DNA of 9,202 nucleotides from an uncultured Prevotellaceae bacterium. GTDB taxonomy: Bacteria > Bacteroidota > Bacteroidia > Bacteroidales > Muribaculaceae. Positions 1 through 6,622 of the stretch are shown one piece after another (the first letter of the stretch is position 1; every line of letters begins with the position of its first letter). The notes under the pieces were generated by a model. That model saw nothing but the letters and a program-made list of their open reading frames with translations. It was not told where the DNA came from and searched no databases. The stretch covers positions 1 through 9,202 of the forward strand of contig CALDIG010000327.1 of assembly GCA_937904375.1 (NCBI GenBank). Reading direction: 5' to 3'. The position numbers and the translations under genes were made by a program.

Positions 1-1
1 A

Positions 2-130
2 ACAGGGTTCTGCCCTCAATGCGGCTCAAAAAACGTATTTATAGAACCCACCTTAAAAAAGTGTTTAATAAATGGAGAGTTTGGTAACTGCACTTTTGAT
101 GCAAGTGGTTTTTGGTGTGTATGTAGTTAG
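2..130 (+). CDS. C-terminal part of a small zinc-ribbon-like protein (5' end outside window)
   Basis: This frame is open from the window edge to a TAG at 128-130 and gives 42 residues. It begins with a CPQCGS motif, a typical first zinc knuckle. Two single Cys follow (at LKKC and GNC), and it ends with a WCVC pair just before the stop. The paired Cys spaced about 30 residues apart suggest a treble-clef or zinc-ribbon fold that binds one zinc ion. That is inferred from the motif, since no family is recognised. The other two forward frames stop early and lack such a pattern. The last 59 nt overlap the start of the membrane-protein frame at 72, so one of the two ends may be wrong, or a frameshift may split one gene in two. 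The N-terminus and any further domain lie upstream of the window. Confidence 0.45.
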   Translation, partial: TGFCPQCGSKNVFIEPTLKKCLINGEFGNCTFDASGFWCVCS

Positions 131-1193
131 CAAGATGAGAAATTTTGCTAAGCGCTCATTCCTTGATTATGAGATTAGAAAAAGGAGTAAAACCCAGAAA
201 TTCTTTACAATCTTTTTGGGCATCTTGTTCACATTTTCAGTTGTTGCTGTATTTGCAATTGTTGGTCTTTATTTTGAAGGACGATTTAAAATAATTATAG
301 GCAATACTCTAATTCTTGGTCAAGATTATTATGGCAATAAGATGTATTATGATGGTTATAATTGGCAGCAGGGCGAACCTGATATTAACTTGTTAGCTGC
401 CACAATGTTCTTTAAATATCTTTTATCCGTACTTTACTTGCTGTTTATATTTTTGTCACTTGCAGTTTATTCCTATTGTTTCAAGAGGTCAGGTTCTACG
501 GTTTGGGCTAAATGCAGGAAGATAATAGGGTACTTTTTGCTCTTAATAGTTGTTTTGAGCATCCCGTCGGTACTTGTTGTTGATGGTGGTAAGGATAATA
601 TTCTCATTTATTTGATAATTTTAATTGTGGTTTTATTGACATTCTTATGTACAAAAGAATATAAATCAGATAGGTGCAAAGAGAAGATTAAGAAAAACGC
701 TGAGAACCATTCAAAACCAAAAGTTGTGAAGGTGCTGGCGTTGATATTGACACCGCTCATTTTAATCATCTTATCTTTAGATTTTGGTGTTAAGAGTGAT
801 AATGATATTGCAATGTATTACATATTGTTGTTTCTGCTGATACTGATTTATTATTTAGTTCTTATAATTAAAAGAAAAAGTTTAGGAGGTGAGAATATAA
901 TGTTCCTCCCTATTCTTGTGAAGATGAAAATATTTGATGACATTGAGAGTGTTAGAGTTTGTCGCAAAAAGTTGATAATGAATATTATGCCACTAATGCT
1001 GATTCATATTGTTGTTATTATAGTTTTGGCTTTATCGGATCACAGAGGATATTATGATATGGTGCATAATCGTCGGATAGGAAATGATAGCTCATTAATG
1101 TTCATTTCATTAATACCTATAATGTTGACTATAGTATTTTTTATTAAAGAATATTCGGTAAAATGGATAAATGCGGCTAAAGATGAGAAATAA
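72..1193 (+). CDS. Polytopic membrane protein of unknown function
   Basis: No family is recognised. The 373-residue product is strongly hydrophobic, with about eight likely membrane helices near residues 44-66, 112-134, 151-170, 177-193, 219-236, 247-266, 301-320 and 342-358, and a possible extra one at 4-20. Lys/Arg-rich loops separate them (for example 135-150 and 194-219). A Tyr/Gly/Asn-rich loop at about 84-104 is probably extracytoplasmic. No catalytic motif is visible. A stop codon directly precedes the ATG at 72, so the frame cannot start earlier. The ATG at 135 (residue 22) is an alternative start: it lies 4 nt after the upstream zinc-ribbon stop and would remove the overlap. Base composition is about one-third G+C, much lower than the dnaE block, which suggests transferred or fast-evolving accessory DNA. 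Together with the upstream zinc ribbon it could form one functional unit or even one broken gene. Confidence 0.7.
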   Translation: MESLVTALLMQVVFGVYVVSKMRNFAKRSFLDYEIRKRSKTQKFFTIFLGILFTFSVVAVFAIVGLYFEGRFKIIIGNTLILGQDYYGNKMYYDGYNWQQGEPDINLLAATMFFKYLLSVLYLLFIFLSLAVYSYCFKRSGSTVWAKCRKIIGYFLLLIVVLSIPSVLVVDGGKDNILIYLIILIVVLLTFLCTKEYKSDRCKEKIKKNAENHSKPKVVKVLALILTPLILIILSLDFGVKSDNDIAMYYILLFLLILIYYLVLIIKRKSLGGENIMFLPILVKMKIFDDIESVRVCRKKLIMNIMPLMLIHIVVIIVLALSDHRGYYDMVHNRRIGNDSSLMFISLIPIMLTIVFFIKEYSVKWINAAKDEK

Positions 1194-1380
1194 TAACTAG
1201 TGAGTCTCTTTTGTCAGCAATCTTTTTTCTTCATCAAGATAAATACATGCTTTGCATGAAGCGCAATGCAATTGTTGTGATGATATGTACACCCCTGATT
1301 ATCGCAACTTATTGGCTGTATTATTATAATGATGTCTTTAGTTTTTCTTATGTTGTTTTAGTCGTTTGTTGTAACATAAG

Positions 1381-1392
1381 GATTCGCGAATC
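1381..1392. repeat. Perfect 12-bp palindrome GATTCGCGAATC
   Basis: The sequence GATTCGCGAATC is its own reverse complement over all 12 bases and does not extend further. It sits in AT-rich non-coding DNA about 245 nt before dnaE and about 190 nt after the membrane-protein gene. A dimeric DNA-binding protein could recognise it, or it could be chance. It has no T-run after it, so it is not a convincing terminator. Confidence 0.4.
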
Positions 1393-1526
1393 ACCCTGAT
1401 ACGCATGGTCTTTTGTGCTGTCGTTTGGTTTATATTAAAATTGTTAATAACTTATCGAGGAAATATTTTGCTGGTGGGAATGTTTTACTGTAACTTTACA
1501 CTCGCAAAAAGCGTCAAAAAATATGA

Positions 1527-1555
1527 TGTCCTTGCCGCCTGAGAAAGTGAGGACA
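1527..1555. repeat. Inverted repeat just upstream of the dnaE promoter
   Basis: TGTCCT (1527-1532) is matched by AGGACA (1550-1555), with a 17-nt spacer and two further possible G-T wobble pairs inside. It ends 7 nt before the -33 element of the predicted dnaE promoter. It could be a regulator site or a weak hairpin ending upstream transcription. There is no T-run. Confidence 0.3.
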
Positions 1556-1562
1556 CATTGAT

Positions 1563-1592
1563 TTGCCCGCTAATGTTACGACTTTATATTTG
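1563..1592 (+). promoter_or_regulatory. Bacteroidetes-type promoter for dnaE
   Basis: A TTG at 1563-1565 (-33 element) is followed after 19 nt by TATATTTG at 1585-1592, a perfect match to the Bacteroidetes -7 consensus TAnnTTTG. Transcription would start near 1598-1600 and leave a leader of about 40 nt before the dnaE ATG at 1638. Spacing and sequence both fit. The start point is inferred, not measured. Confidence 0.7.
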
Positions 1593-1601
1593 GCAATATA
1601 T

Positions 1602-1637
1602 ACTTGATACTCAACACATAAAACTAAACACTTATAT
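1602..1637 (+). repeat. AC-starting heptad-periodic leader of dnaE
   Basis: From 1602 up to the start codon the leader can be cut into five units, each beginning with AC exactly 7 nt apart: ACTTGAT, ACTCAAC, ACATAAA, ACTAAAC and ACTTATA plus one T. The units are degenerate, but the AC phase is exact at 1602, 1609, 1616, 1623 and 1630. The stretch has almost no G, so the RNA should be unstructured, which may help ribosome entry without a Shine-Dalgarno sequence. A clearer array of the same kind precedes the gene at 8893. Confidence 0.4.
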
Positions 1638-4600
1638 ATGTTCCCATTCATCCATCTTCACGTTCACTCTCAGTATTCGCTACTTGATGGTCAAGCGCCC
1701 GTTAAAGGGCTTGTCGATAAGGCAATCGCCAACGGTATGCGTGGTGTGGCTCTTACCGACCACGGCAATATGTTTGGCATCAAAGAGCTGCACGACTATG
1801 TAAATAAAAAGAACTCCGACGTTAACGGCGCTATCAAGGAACTCAGGAAAAAACTCGAGGAAGAGCAGGCAAAAGACGCTCCTGATGCCGACACAATTTC
1901 CACCCTTAATAATGCAATAAAAGAGCAGGAAGGCAAGCTGTTCAAACCCATATTCGGCTGCGAGGCTTACGTCGCCAACGAGGATATGCACACTCACACC
2001 GACAAGCGCGACATTGGCCGCCACCTTATCTTGCTCGCCAAGAACTTGCAGGGCTATCACAACCTCATCAAGATAGTGTCGCGGGCATGGACTGAAGGCT
2101 TCTACAGCCACCCTCGCACCGACCGCAACGAGCTTGCTGCTCATCACGAGGGCATAATCTGTTGCTCGGCGTGCCTCGGTGGCGAAGTGCCTCAGCTCAT
2201 CATGAACGGCGACATCAACGGCGCCAGGGAAGCGATAAAGTGGTACAAGGGCGTCTTTGGCGATGACTACTACCTGGAGTTGCAACGCCATAAAGCCACC
2301 GTAATCAACGCCAATCAGGATACTTTCCAGAAACAGCAGGAGGTGAACGCCGTGCTGTTGCAGTTGAGCAAAGAGCTAGGTGTGAAGGTGATATGCTCCA
2401 ATGACTCCCACTTCCTCAATGAAGATGATGCCGACGCTCACGAGCGTTTGGTGCTGCTCTCCACAGGCAAGCGCATGAGCGACGAGAACACTTTGCTCTA
2501 CACCAAGCAGGAGTGGTTCAAGACCCAGGAGGAGATGAACGCACTCTTTGCTGACGTGCCTGAGGCGTTGCAGAACACCATGGAGATTCTCGACAAAGTG
2601 GAGATTTACTCCATCGACCACAAACCTATCTTGCCCGACTTCCCATTGCCCGACGGCTTCGACAACGAGGACGACTACCTGCGCTACCTCGTCTATGAGG
2701 GCGCAAAAGAACGCTGGCCCAATATGGACGACGAGCATCGCGAGCGCATCGACTTTGAGCTTGAGACAATCAAAAAAATGGGTTTCCCTGGCTACTTCTT
2801 GATTGTGCAGGACTACATCCGCGTGGCGCCATCATTAGGCTGCTCGGTAGGACCTGGTCGTGGTTCTGCGGCTGGTTCTGCGGTTGCCTATTGCTTGGGA
2901 ATCACCAAGATAGACCCAATTAAATATGACCTGCTGTTTGAGCGTTTCTTGAATCCCGACCGCATCTCGTTGCCTGATATCGACGTGGACTTCGACGATG
3001 ACGGTCGTGCAGCAGTGCTTAAATATGTCACCGAGAAATATGGTGCCGAGAAGGTGGCACACATTATCACCTACGGCACCATGGCGGCCAAGATGGCGAT
3101 AAAAGACGTGGCACGCGTCCACGACCTGCCCATCCCCGAGAGCAACCGCTTGGCAAACTTCATCCCCAGCAAGCCCAACGACATGCCTGAAGACGAAAAA
3201 GGCAAACCCTATAAGATTACTATCAAAAACTGCCTCAAGTGCTTCCCCGAGTTCCGCCAAGAACTTGACAACCCTAACCACATCATCGGTGATACTATCA
3301 AGTATGCCGAGAAGCTTGAGGGCAATGTTCGCGGAACTGGCGTGCATGCCTGCGGTGTGATTATAGGCCGTGACGATATCACCGACTGGGTGCCGGTGAG
3401 CACAGCCGTCGATAAGGAAGACAAGGAAGGAGCGCGAATTGTGGTGACACAATACGAGGGCAGCGTGATTGAGGAAACAGGCCTTATAAAGATGGACTTC
3501 CTGGGTCTGAAAACGCTGTCAATTATCAAAGATGCTTTGGCCAACATCAAACAGACTCATGGCATTGATATCGACATCGAGAAGATCCCTATCGACGACA
3601 AAAAGACCTATCAACTCTACTGCGACGGCAAGACTACAGGAACGTTCCAGTTTGAGTCGGCAGGAATGCAGAAGTACCTCATGGAGCTGCAGCCCAGCAC
3701 TTTTGAGGACCTGATTGCGATGAATGCCCTCTACCGTCCGGGACCTATGGCTTATATACCGCAGTTCATCGCGCGCAAGCACGGCCGTGACCCAATCACC
3801 TATGATTTCCCTGAAATGGAGAAGTACCTGAAGGATACTTACGGCATCACAGTCTATCAGGAGCAGGTGATGCTCTTGTCGCGACTGTTGGCGGGGTTCA
3901 CACGTGGTGAGAGCGACGTGCTTCGCAAGGCGATGGGTAAGAAGCAGAAGGACAAACTCGACAAGCTGAAACCCAAGTTCATCAAGGGTGGCGAGGAGCG
4001 TGGTCACGATACCAAGACCCTCGAGAAGATTTGGAGCGATTGGGAGGCTTTTGCTTCCTATGCCTTCAACAAGAGCCATGCCACCTGCTACAGTTGGATA
4101 GCTTATCAAACTGCCTATCTCAAAGCCAATTATCCTAGTGAATATATGGCTGCCGTGCTCAGCCGCTCGGGCGATGTGGAGAAGATGACCAAGTTTATGG
4201 ATGAGTGCAAGGCCATAGGCGTGAAGGTTATGGGTCCTGACATCAACGAGAGTTTCAAATCGTTCAGCGCAAACAAAGAAGGCATTATCCGTTTTGGTCT
4301 TAACGGAATTAAGGGTTTTGGTTCAAACTCGGTAGATGCCATCATTAATGAGCGTGAGAAGAATGGTCCGTTCAAAGACCTTTATGATGTGGTGGAACGT
4401 GTGAACCTGTCGGCGTGCAACCGTCGAGCCATAGAGTCGCTGGCGCTTTCGGGTGCCTTCGACAGTTTTGGCGTGCCGCGTGAGGCGTTTTTCGAGAAGA
4501 ACACCAAGGGCGAGGACTTCAGCGAGGTGCTCGTGAGATATGGTCAGCAATACCAACAAGACAAGAGCAGCCAGGTCAACAGTCTCTTTGGCGACATGAT

Positions 4601-5288
4601 GGACTCTTTCACCTCCAAGCCTGCTATTCCTAAAGTGGAGCCGTGGCCCAATATGGAACGGTTGTCGCGTGAGCGTGAGTTGGTGGGCATCTATCTCTCG
4701 GCTCATCCGCTTGACCCATTCTTTATGGAGATGAAGTTTGGCTGCAACTCCACCATCAAGAATTTCGTTGAGACTGGTGAAAGCCATGTAGGTCACGAAT
4801 ATGTGCTTGGTGGCGTGGTGACCGACTATACTGAGCGTCCATCAAAGCGCGGCAACAACTTTGGCATTATCAAGATAGAGGATAAGACTGGCAGCGCCGA
4901 GTTTATGATTTTTGACAAGGTATTTACCGAATATCGCAACTATTGCATACCTGGCACGGCAATTGCAGTGAGATGCAGGTACGAGATGAACACTTATAGC
5001 AATAAGGTGGTTCTAAGGGTGAACAGCATAGCTTTCCTCAAGGACTTGAAAGGCAAAATGGTTCAGAGCATCACCATTAGTCTCAACGAGAATCAGTTGC
5101 AGTTTAACGGCATCTTGCTTGAGCAGCTGAAGGCTAAATCCGACACTAAATGCGATTTAGCGTTCAAGATTCACGACTTGGAGACTAACCGATATGTTGA
5201 CATGAAGTCGAAGTTCAAAATACCGCTCACACGAGAGTTTATTGAACAACTCGATGATTTGGGAATTAAATATAAAGTTGAAATATAA
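1638..5288 (+). CDS. dnaE: DNA polymerase III subunit alpha (DnaE), replicative polymerase
   Basis: This is the catalytic subunit of the replicative DNA polymerase, which extends primers at the fork on the beta clamp. Its 1216 residues are normal for Bacteroidales DnaE. The PHP domain occupies about 1-290 and opens with HLHVH (6-10) and TDHG (40-43). A charged, probably coiled-coil insertion lies near 52-101. The polymerase core has GPGRGSAAGSA and the PDIDVDF motif, with catalytic Asp449 and Asp451 and the third Asp620 in KMDFLGL. YRPGP (699-703) and FNKSHATCYSW (from 810) follow. A helix-hairpin-helix (about 886-906), a clamp-binding QVNSLF (979-984), an OB fold (about 1053-1130) and a C-terminal domain complete it. 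The start is chosen because the PHP motif begins five residues in and a good promoter lies upstream. All nine PHP metal ligands appear present, so a proofreading role for PHP is possible. trxA follows after 64 nt. Confidence 0.98.
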   Translation: MFPFIHLHVHSQYSLLDGQAPVKGLVDKAIANGMRGVALTDHGNMFGIKELHDYVNKKNSDVNGAIKELRKKLEEEQAKDAPDADTISTLNNAIKEQEGKLFKPIFGCEAYVANEDMHTHTDKRDIGRHLILLAKNLQGYHNLIKIVSRAWTEGFYSHPRTDRNELAAHHEGIICCSACLGGEVPQLIMNGDINGAREAIKWYKGVFGDDYYLELQRHKATVINANQDTFQKQQEVNAVLLQLSKELGVKVICSNDSHFLNEDDADAHERLVLLSTGKRMSDENTLLYTKQEWFKTQEEMNALFADVPEALQNTMEILDKVEIYSIDHKPILPDFPLPDGFDNEDDYLRYLVYEGAKERWPNMDDEHRERIDFELETIKKMGFPGYFLIVQDYIRVAPSLGCSVGPGRGSAAGSAVAYCLGITKIDPIKYDLLFERFLNPDRISLPDIDVDFDDDGRAAVLKYVTEKYGAEKVAHIITYGTMAAKMAIKDVARVHDLPIPESNRLANFIPSKPNDMPEDEKGKPYKITIKNCLKCFPEFRQELDNPNHIIGDTIKYAEKLEGNVRGTGVHACGVIIGRDDITDWVPVSTAVDKEDKEGARIVVTQYEGSVIEETGLIKMDFLGLKTLSIIKDALANIKQTHGIDIDIEKIPIDDKKTYQLYCDGKTTGTFQFESAGMQKYLMELQPSTFEDLIAMNALYRPGPMAYIPQFIARKHGRDPITYDFPEMEKYLKDTYGITVYQEQVMLLSRLLAGFTRGESDVLRKAMGKKQKDKLDKLKPKFIKGGEERGHDTKTLEKIWSDWEAFASYAFNKSHATCYSWIAYQTAYLKANYPSEYMAAVLSRSGDVEKMTKFMDECKAIGVKVMGPDINESFKSFSANKEGIIRFGLNGIKGFGSNSVDAIINEREKNGPFKDLYDVVERVNLSACNRRAIESLALSGAFDSFGVPREAFFEKNTKGEDFSEVLVRYGQQYQQDKSSQVNSLFGDMMDSFTSKPAIPKVEPWPNMERLSRERELVGIYLSAHPLDPFFMEMKFGCNSTIKNFVETGESHVGHEYVLGGVVTDYTERPSKRGNNFGIIKIEDKTGSAEFMIFDKVFTEYRNYCIPGTAIAVRCRYEMNTYSNKVVLRVNSIAFLKDLKGKMVQSITISLNENQLQFNGILLEQLKAKSDTKCDLAFKIHDLETNRYVDMKSKFKIPLTREFIEQLDDLGIKYKVEI

Positions 5289-5308
5289 ATATCGTTCACT
5301 ATGCTTAA

Positions 5309-5321
5309 TGACATTATGTCA
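5309..5321. promoter_or_regulatory. Small inverted repeat TGACAT-T-ATGTCA between dnaE and trxA
   Basis: TGACAT and ATGTCA are perfect inverted copies separated by a single T, which suits a dimeric DNA-binding site better than an RNA hairpin. It lies 20 nt after the dnaE stop and 31 nt before the trxA start. No TAnnTTTG promoter is visible in this gap, so trxA either depends on dnaE transcription or has a promoter I cannot recognise. Confidence 0.3.
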
Positions 5322-5352
5322 GTGCAAATGGACACAAAACTAACTAACAATT

Positions 5353-5667
5353 ATGGCAAAAGAATTTAACGACAACAACATTAACGAGATTATCCAATCG
5401 GGCAAACCCGTAGTAGTAGATTTCTGGGCAGAGTGGTGCGGTCCTTGCAAGGCTGTCTCGCCAATTATTGATGAACTGGCCCATGAGTTTGAAGGTCGAG
5501 TGGAGATTGGCAAGTACGACGTTGACGAAGGCGGTGACTTCATGGCAGAGTACGGCATCCGCAACATTCCCACCATCCTCTTCTTCAAGAATGGCGAGTT
5601 GCAAGACCGCAATGTGGGCTCTATCGCCAAAGATGCCCTCAAGGCTAAGGTTGAGGCACTGCTGTAA
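5353..5667 (+). CDS. trxA: Thioredoxin
   Basis: This is a cytoplasmic dithiol carrier that reduces protein disulfides (for example in ribonucleotide reductase and peroxidases) and is itself recharged by thioredoxin reductase. The 104-residue length is typical and there is no signal peptide. The active site WCGPC has redox Cys29 and Cys32. The buried Asp23 (in VVVDFWA) and the cis-proline Pro73 in NIPT are in place, and the FFKNGE turn of the thioredoxin fold follows. The start is set by MAKEF, which places the motif at the usual distance. No Shine-Dalgarno sequence is seen; the leader is A/C-rich. It follows dnaE by 64 nt and precedes a Sel1-repeat gene by 22 nt in the same direction, suggesting co-transcription at least with the latter. 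Confidence 0.97.
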   Translation: MAKEFNDNNINEIIQSGKPVVVDFWAEWCGPCKAVSPIIDELAHEFEGRVEIGKYDVDEGGDFMAEYGIRNIPTILFFKNGELQDRNVGSIAKDALKAKVEALL

Positions 5668-5689
5668 ACGTTCACCTGTGCAGTTTGCC

Positions 5690-6439
5690 ATGAGACGCTT
5701 AGTATTCATAATATTGTTGTTGCTCTCGTGCAGTACCATAATAATGGCGCAGCACGAGGGCGGTGGCAATGTGCACGAGGCGATGAGTGGCAAAGCGCGC
5801 AACTTTTACCTGCTTGCCCGGGAGGGAGACCCCGAGGCGCAGTATCAGCTCGCCGCTTGCTATCACAGCGGCTATGGCGTAGAGGAGAATGACTCCCTGG
5901 CTTTTGTATGGGCTAAGAAGTCGGCGGAGCAGGATTATCCCGCCGGGCTTTACTTCCTGGCTTATTGCTACGAGACTGGTAAAGGATGCCCGGCAAATAT
6001 GGGAAACGCCAATTTCCTGTATCAAAAAGCATACGATAAGGCCTCGGCGCGCGCCAATGCCGGCGACCCGTCGGCGCAGTTTGTGGTGGGCAAGATATAT
6101 GACTACGGCAATGGCGGAGTGACGCAGAACCAGGAAGTCGCCGCGCGATGGTACCGTCGTGCCGCCGAGCAGGGTTATCCCGGCGCACAGTTTAATATGG
6201 GTAACTGCTGCCAGCTTGGAGAGGGCGTTAGCGAGAACAAGGAAGAGGCGGTATATTGGTACCGTCAAGCCGCCCTTCAAGGCGATGCCGACTCGCAGTA
6301 TATGCTCGGACTGTGCTATGCCAGCGGTGATGGAGTCGCCAAGAACTCCCGCAAAGCGATAGAGTGGTTCAAAGAATCCTCTCGCCAGGGACATCGGCTG
6401 GCACAAGACATCCTCGTGCGAATAGGCGAGACATGGTAG
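5690..6439 (+). CDS. Secreted or lipid-anchored Sel1-repeat (TPR-like) protein
   Basis: The product has 249 residues. It starts MRRLVF, followed by a hydrophobic stretch to about residue 20 (export signal). LLSC with Cys14 could be a lipobox, while the MAQ at 19-21 could be a signal peptidase I site, so the mature form may be a lipoprotein or a free periplasmic protein. Residues 37-249 are Sel1-like repeats of about 36 residues, roughly at 48-82, 84-120, 126-162, 163-198 and 199-234, with a partial last one. They are recognised by recurrent AQY/AQF-LG-CY-GxGV-N-A-WY/WF-AAxQG signatures. Such alpha-solenoids usually bind proteins; no enzyme motif is present. The frame stays open upstream to 5468 inside trxA, but the signal peptide fixes the start at 5690, 22 nt after the trxA stop. 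The partner and role are unknown. Confidence 0.88.
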   Translation: MRRLVFIILLLLSCSTIIMAQHEGGGNVHEAMSGKARNFYLLAREGDPEAQYQLAACYHSGYGVEENDSLAFVWAKKSAEQDYPAGLYFLAYCYETGKGCPANMGNANFLYQKAYDKASARANAGDPSAQFVVGKIYDYGNGGVTQNQEVAARWYRRAAEQGYPGAQFNMGNCCQLGEGVSENKEEAVYWYRQAALQGDADSQYMLGLCYASGDGVAKNSRKAIEWFKESSRQGHRLAQDILVRIGETW

Positions 6440-6506
6440 CCATTCTCGCTTCATCATTCAACGTCTCGGTTATATCAAACAACCATCACAACCTCCTAAC
6501 AATTTA

Positions 6507-6526
6507 AACAAAATAATATTTTTGTT
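6507..6526 (+). terminator. Possible AT-rich hairpin terminator after the Sel1 gene
   Basis: AACAAAA (6507-6513) and TTTTGTT (6520-6526) pair around a 6-nt loop, followed by T/G-rich sequence. It lies 67 nt after the Sel1-repeat stop codon, in a convergent gap where a terminator is expected. The stem is weak (one G-C pair), so the call is tentative. Confidence 0.3.
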
Positions 6527-6600
6527 GTGTTTGTTGTTAACTTGTTGTTTTTGTTGTTTTTTATAACGGTGTCATGTGTTTGTTGTTTGTAATTGTTTAA
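6519..6600. repeat. TTGTTG-rich low-complexity tract
   Basis: About 80 nt are dominated by TTGTT and TTTGTTG units on the plus strand (ACAAC on the minus), broken by short unrelated pieces near 6562-6576. The tract lies between two convergent genes and encodes nothing visible. It may be simple-sequence drift, or it may help end transcription from either side. Confidence 0.5.
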
Positions 6601-6622
6601 CAAAAATAACTCAAAACGTAGT

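Larger units (their letters stand above)
1194..1637. other. Non-coding stretch between membrane-protein gene and dnaE
   Basis: These 444 bases hold no convincing gene. The left half is AT-rich like the preceding gene. It contains a short open frame (TTG 1211 or ATG 1249 to 1399) whose product would be a roughly 50-residue hydrophobic peptide with a basic start. I do not accept it as a gene because it has no family resemblance, no promoter and no translation signal. The rest contains a perfect 12-bp palindrome (1381-1392), a 6-bp inverted repeat (1527-1555), the dnaE promoter (1563-1592) and a heptad-periodic leader (1602-1637). No obvious terminator with a T-run follows the membrane-protein stop. 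Confidence 0.6.

Noticed and set aside
1211..1399. Short hydrophobic open frame after the membrane-protein gene
   Set aside because: It needs a TTG start or an internal ATG at 1249, has no family resemblance, promoter or terminator, and lies in AT-rich DNA where hydrophobic frames arise by chance.
1680..4796. Several long reverse-strand open frames inside dnaE
   Set aside because: They are antisense shadows of a GC-richer coding gene; their translations show no motifs and the forward frame is unmistakably DnaE.
5289..5352. Possible separate promoter for trxA (TATCGTTC near 5290)
   Set aside because: Only a partial match to TAnnTTTG, and no TTG lies at the required 19-20 nt distance.
5468..5689. 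Upstream extension of the Sel1-repeat frame through trxA
   Set aside because: The extension overlaps thioredoxin in another frame and reads as low-quality Ser/Arg-rich sequence; the signal peptide starting at 5690 marks the true start.
5699..6457. Reverse-strand open frame across the Sel1-repeat gene
   Set aside because: It is an antisense shadow; the forward strand has clear Sel1 repeats and a signal peptide.
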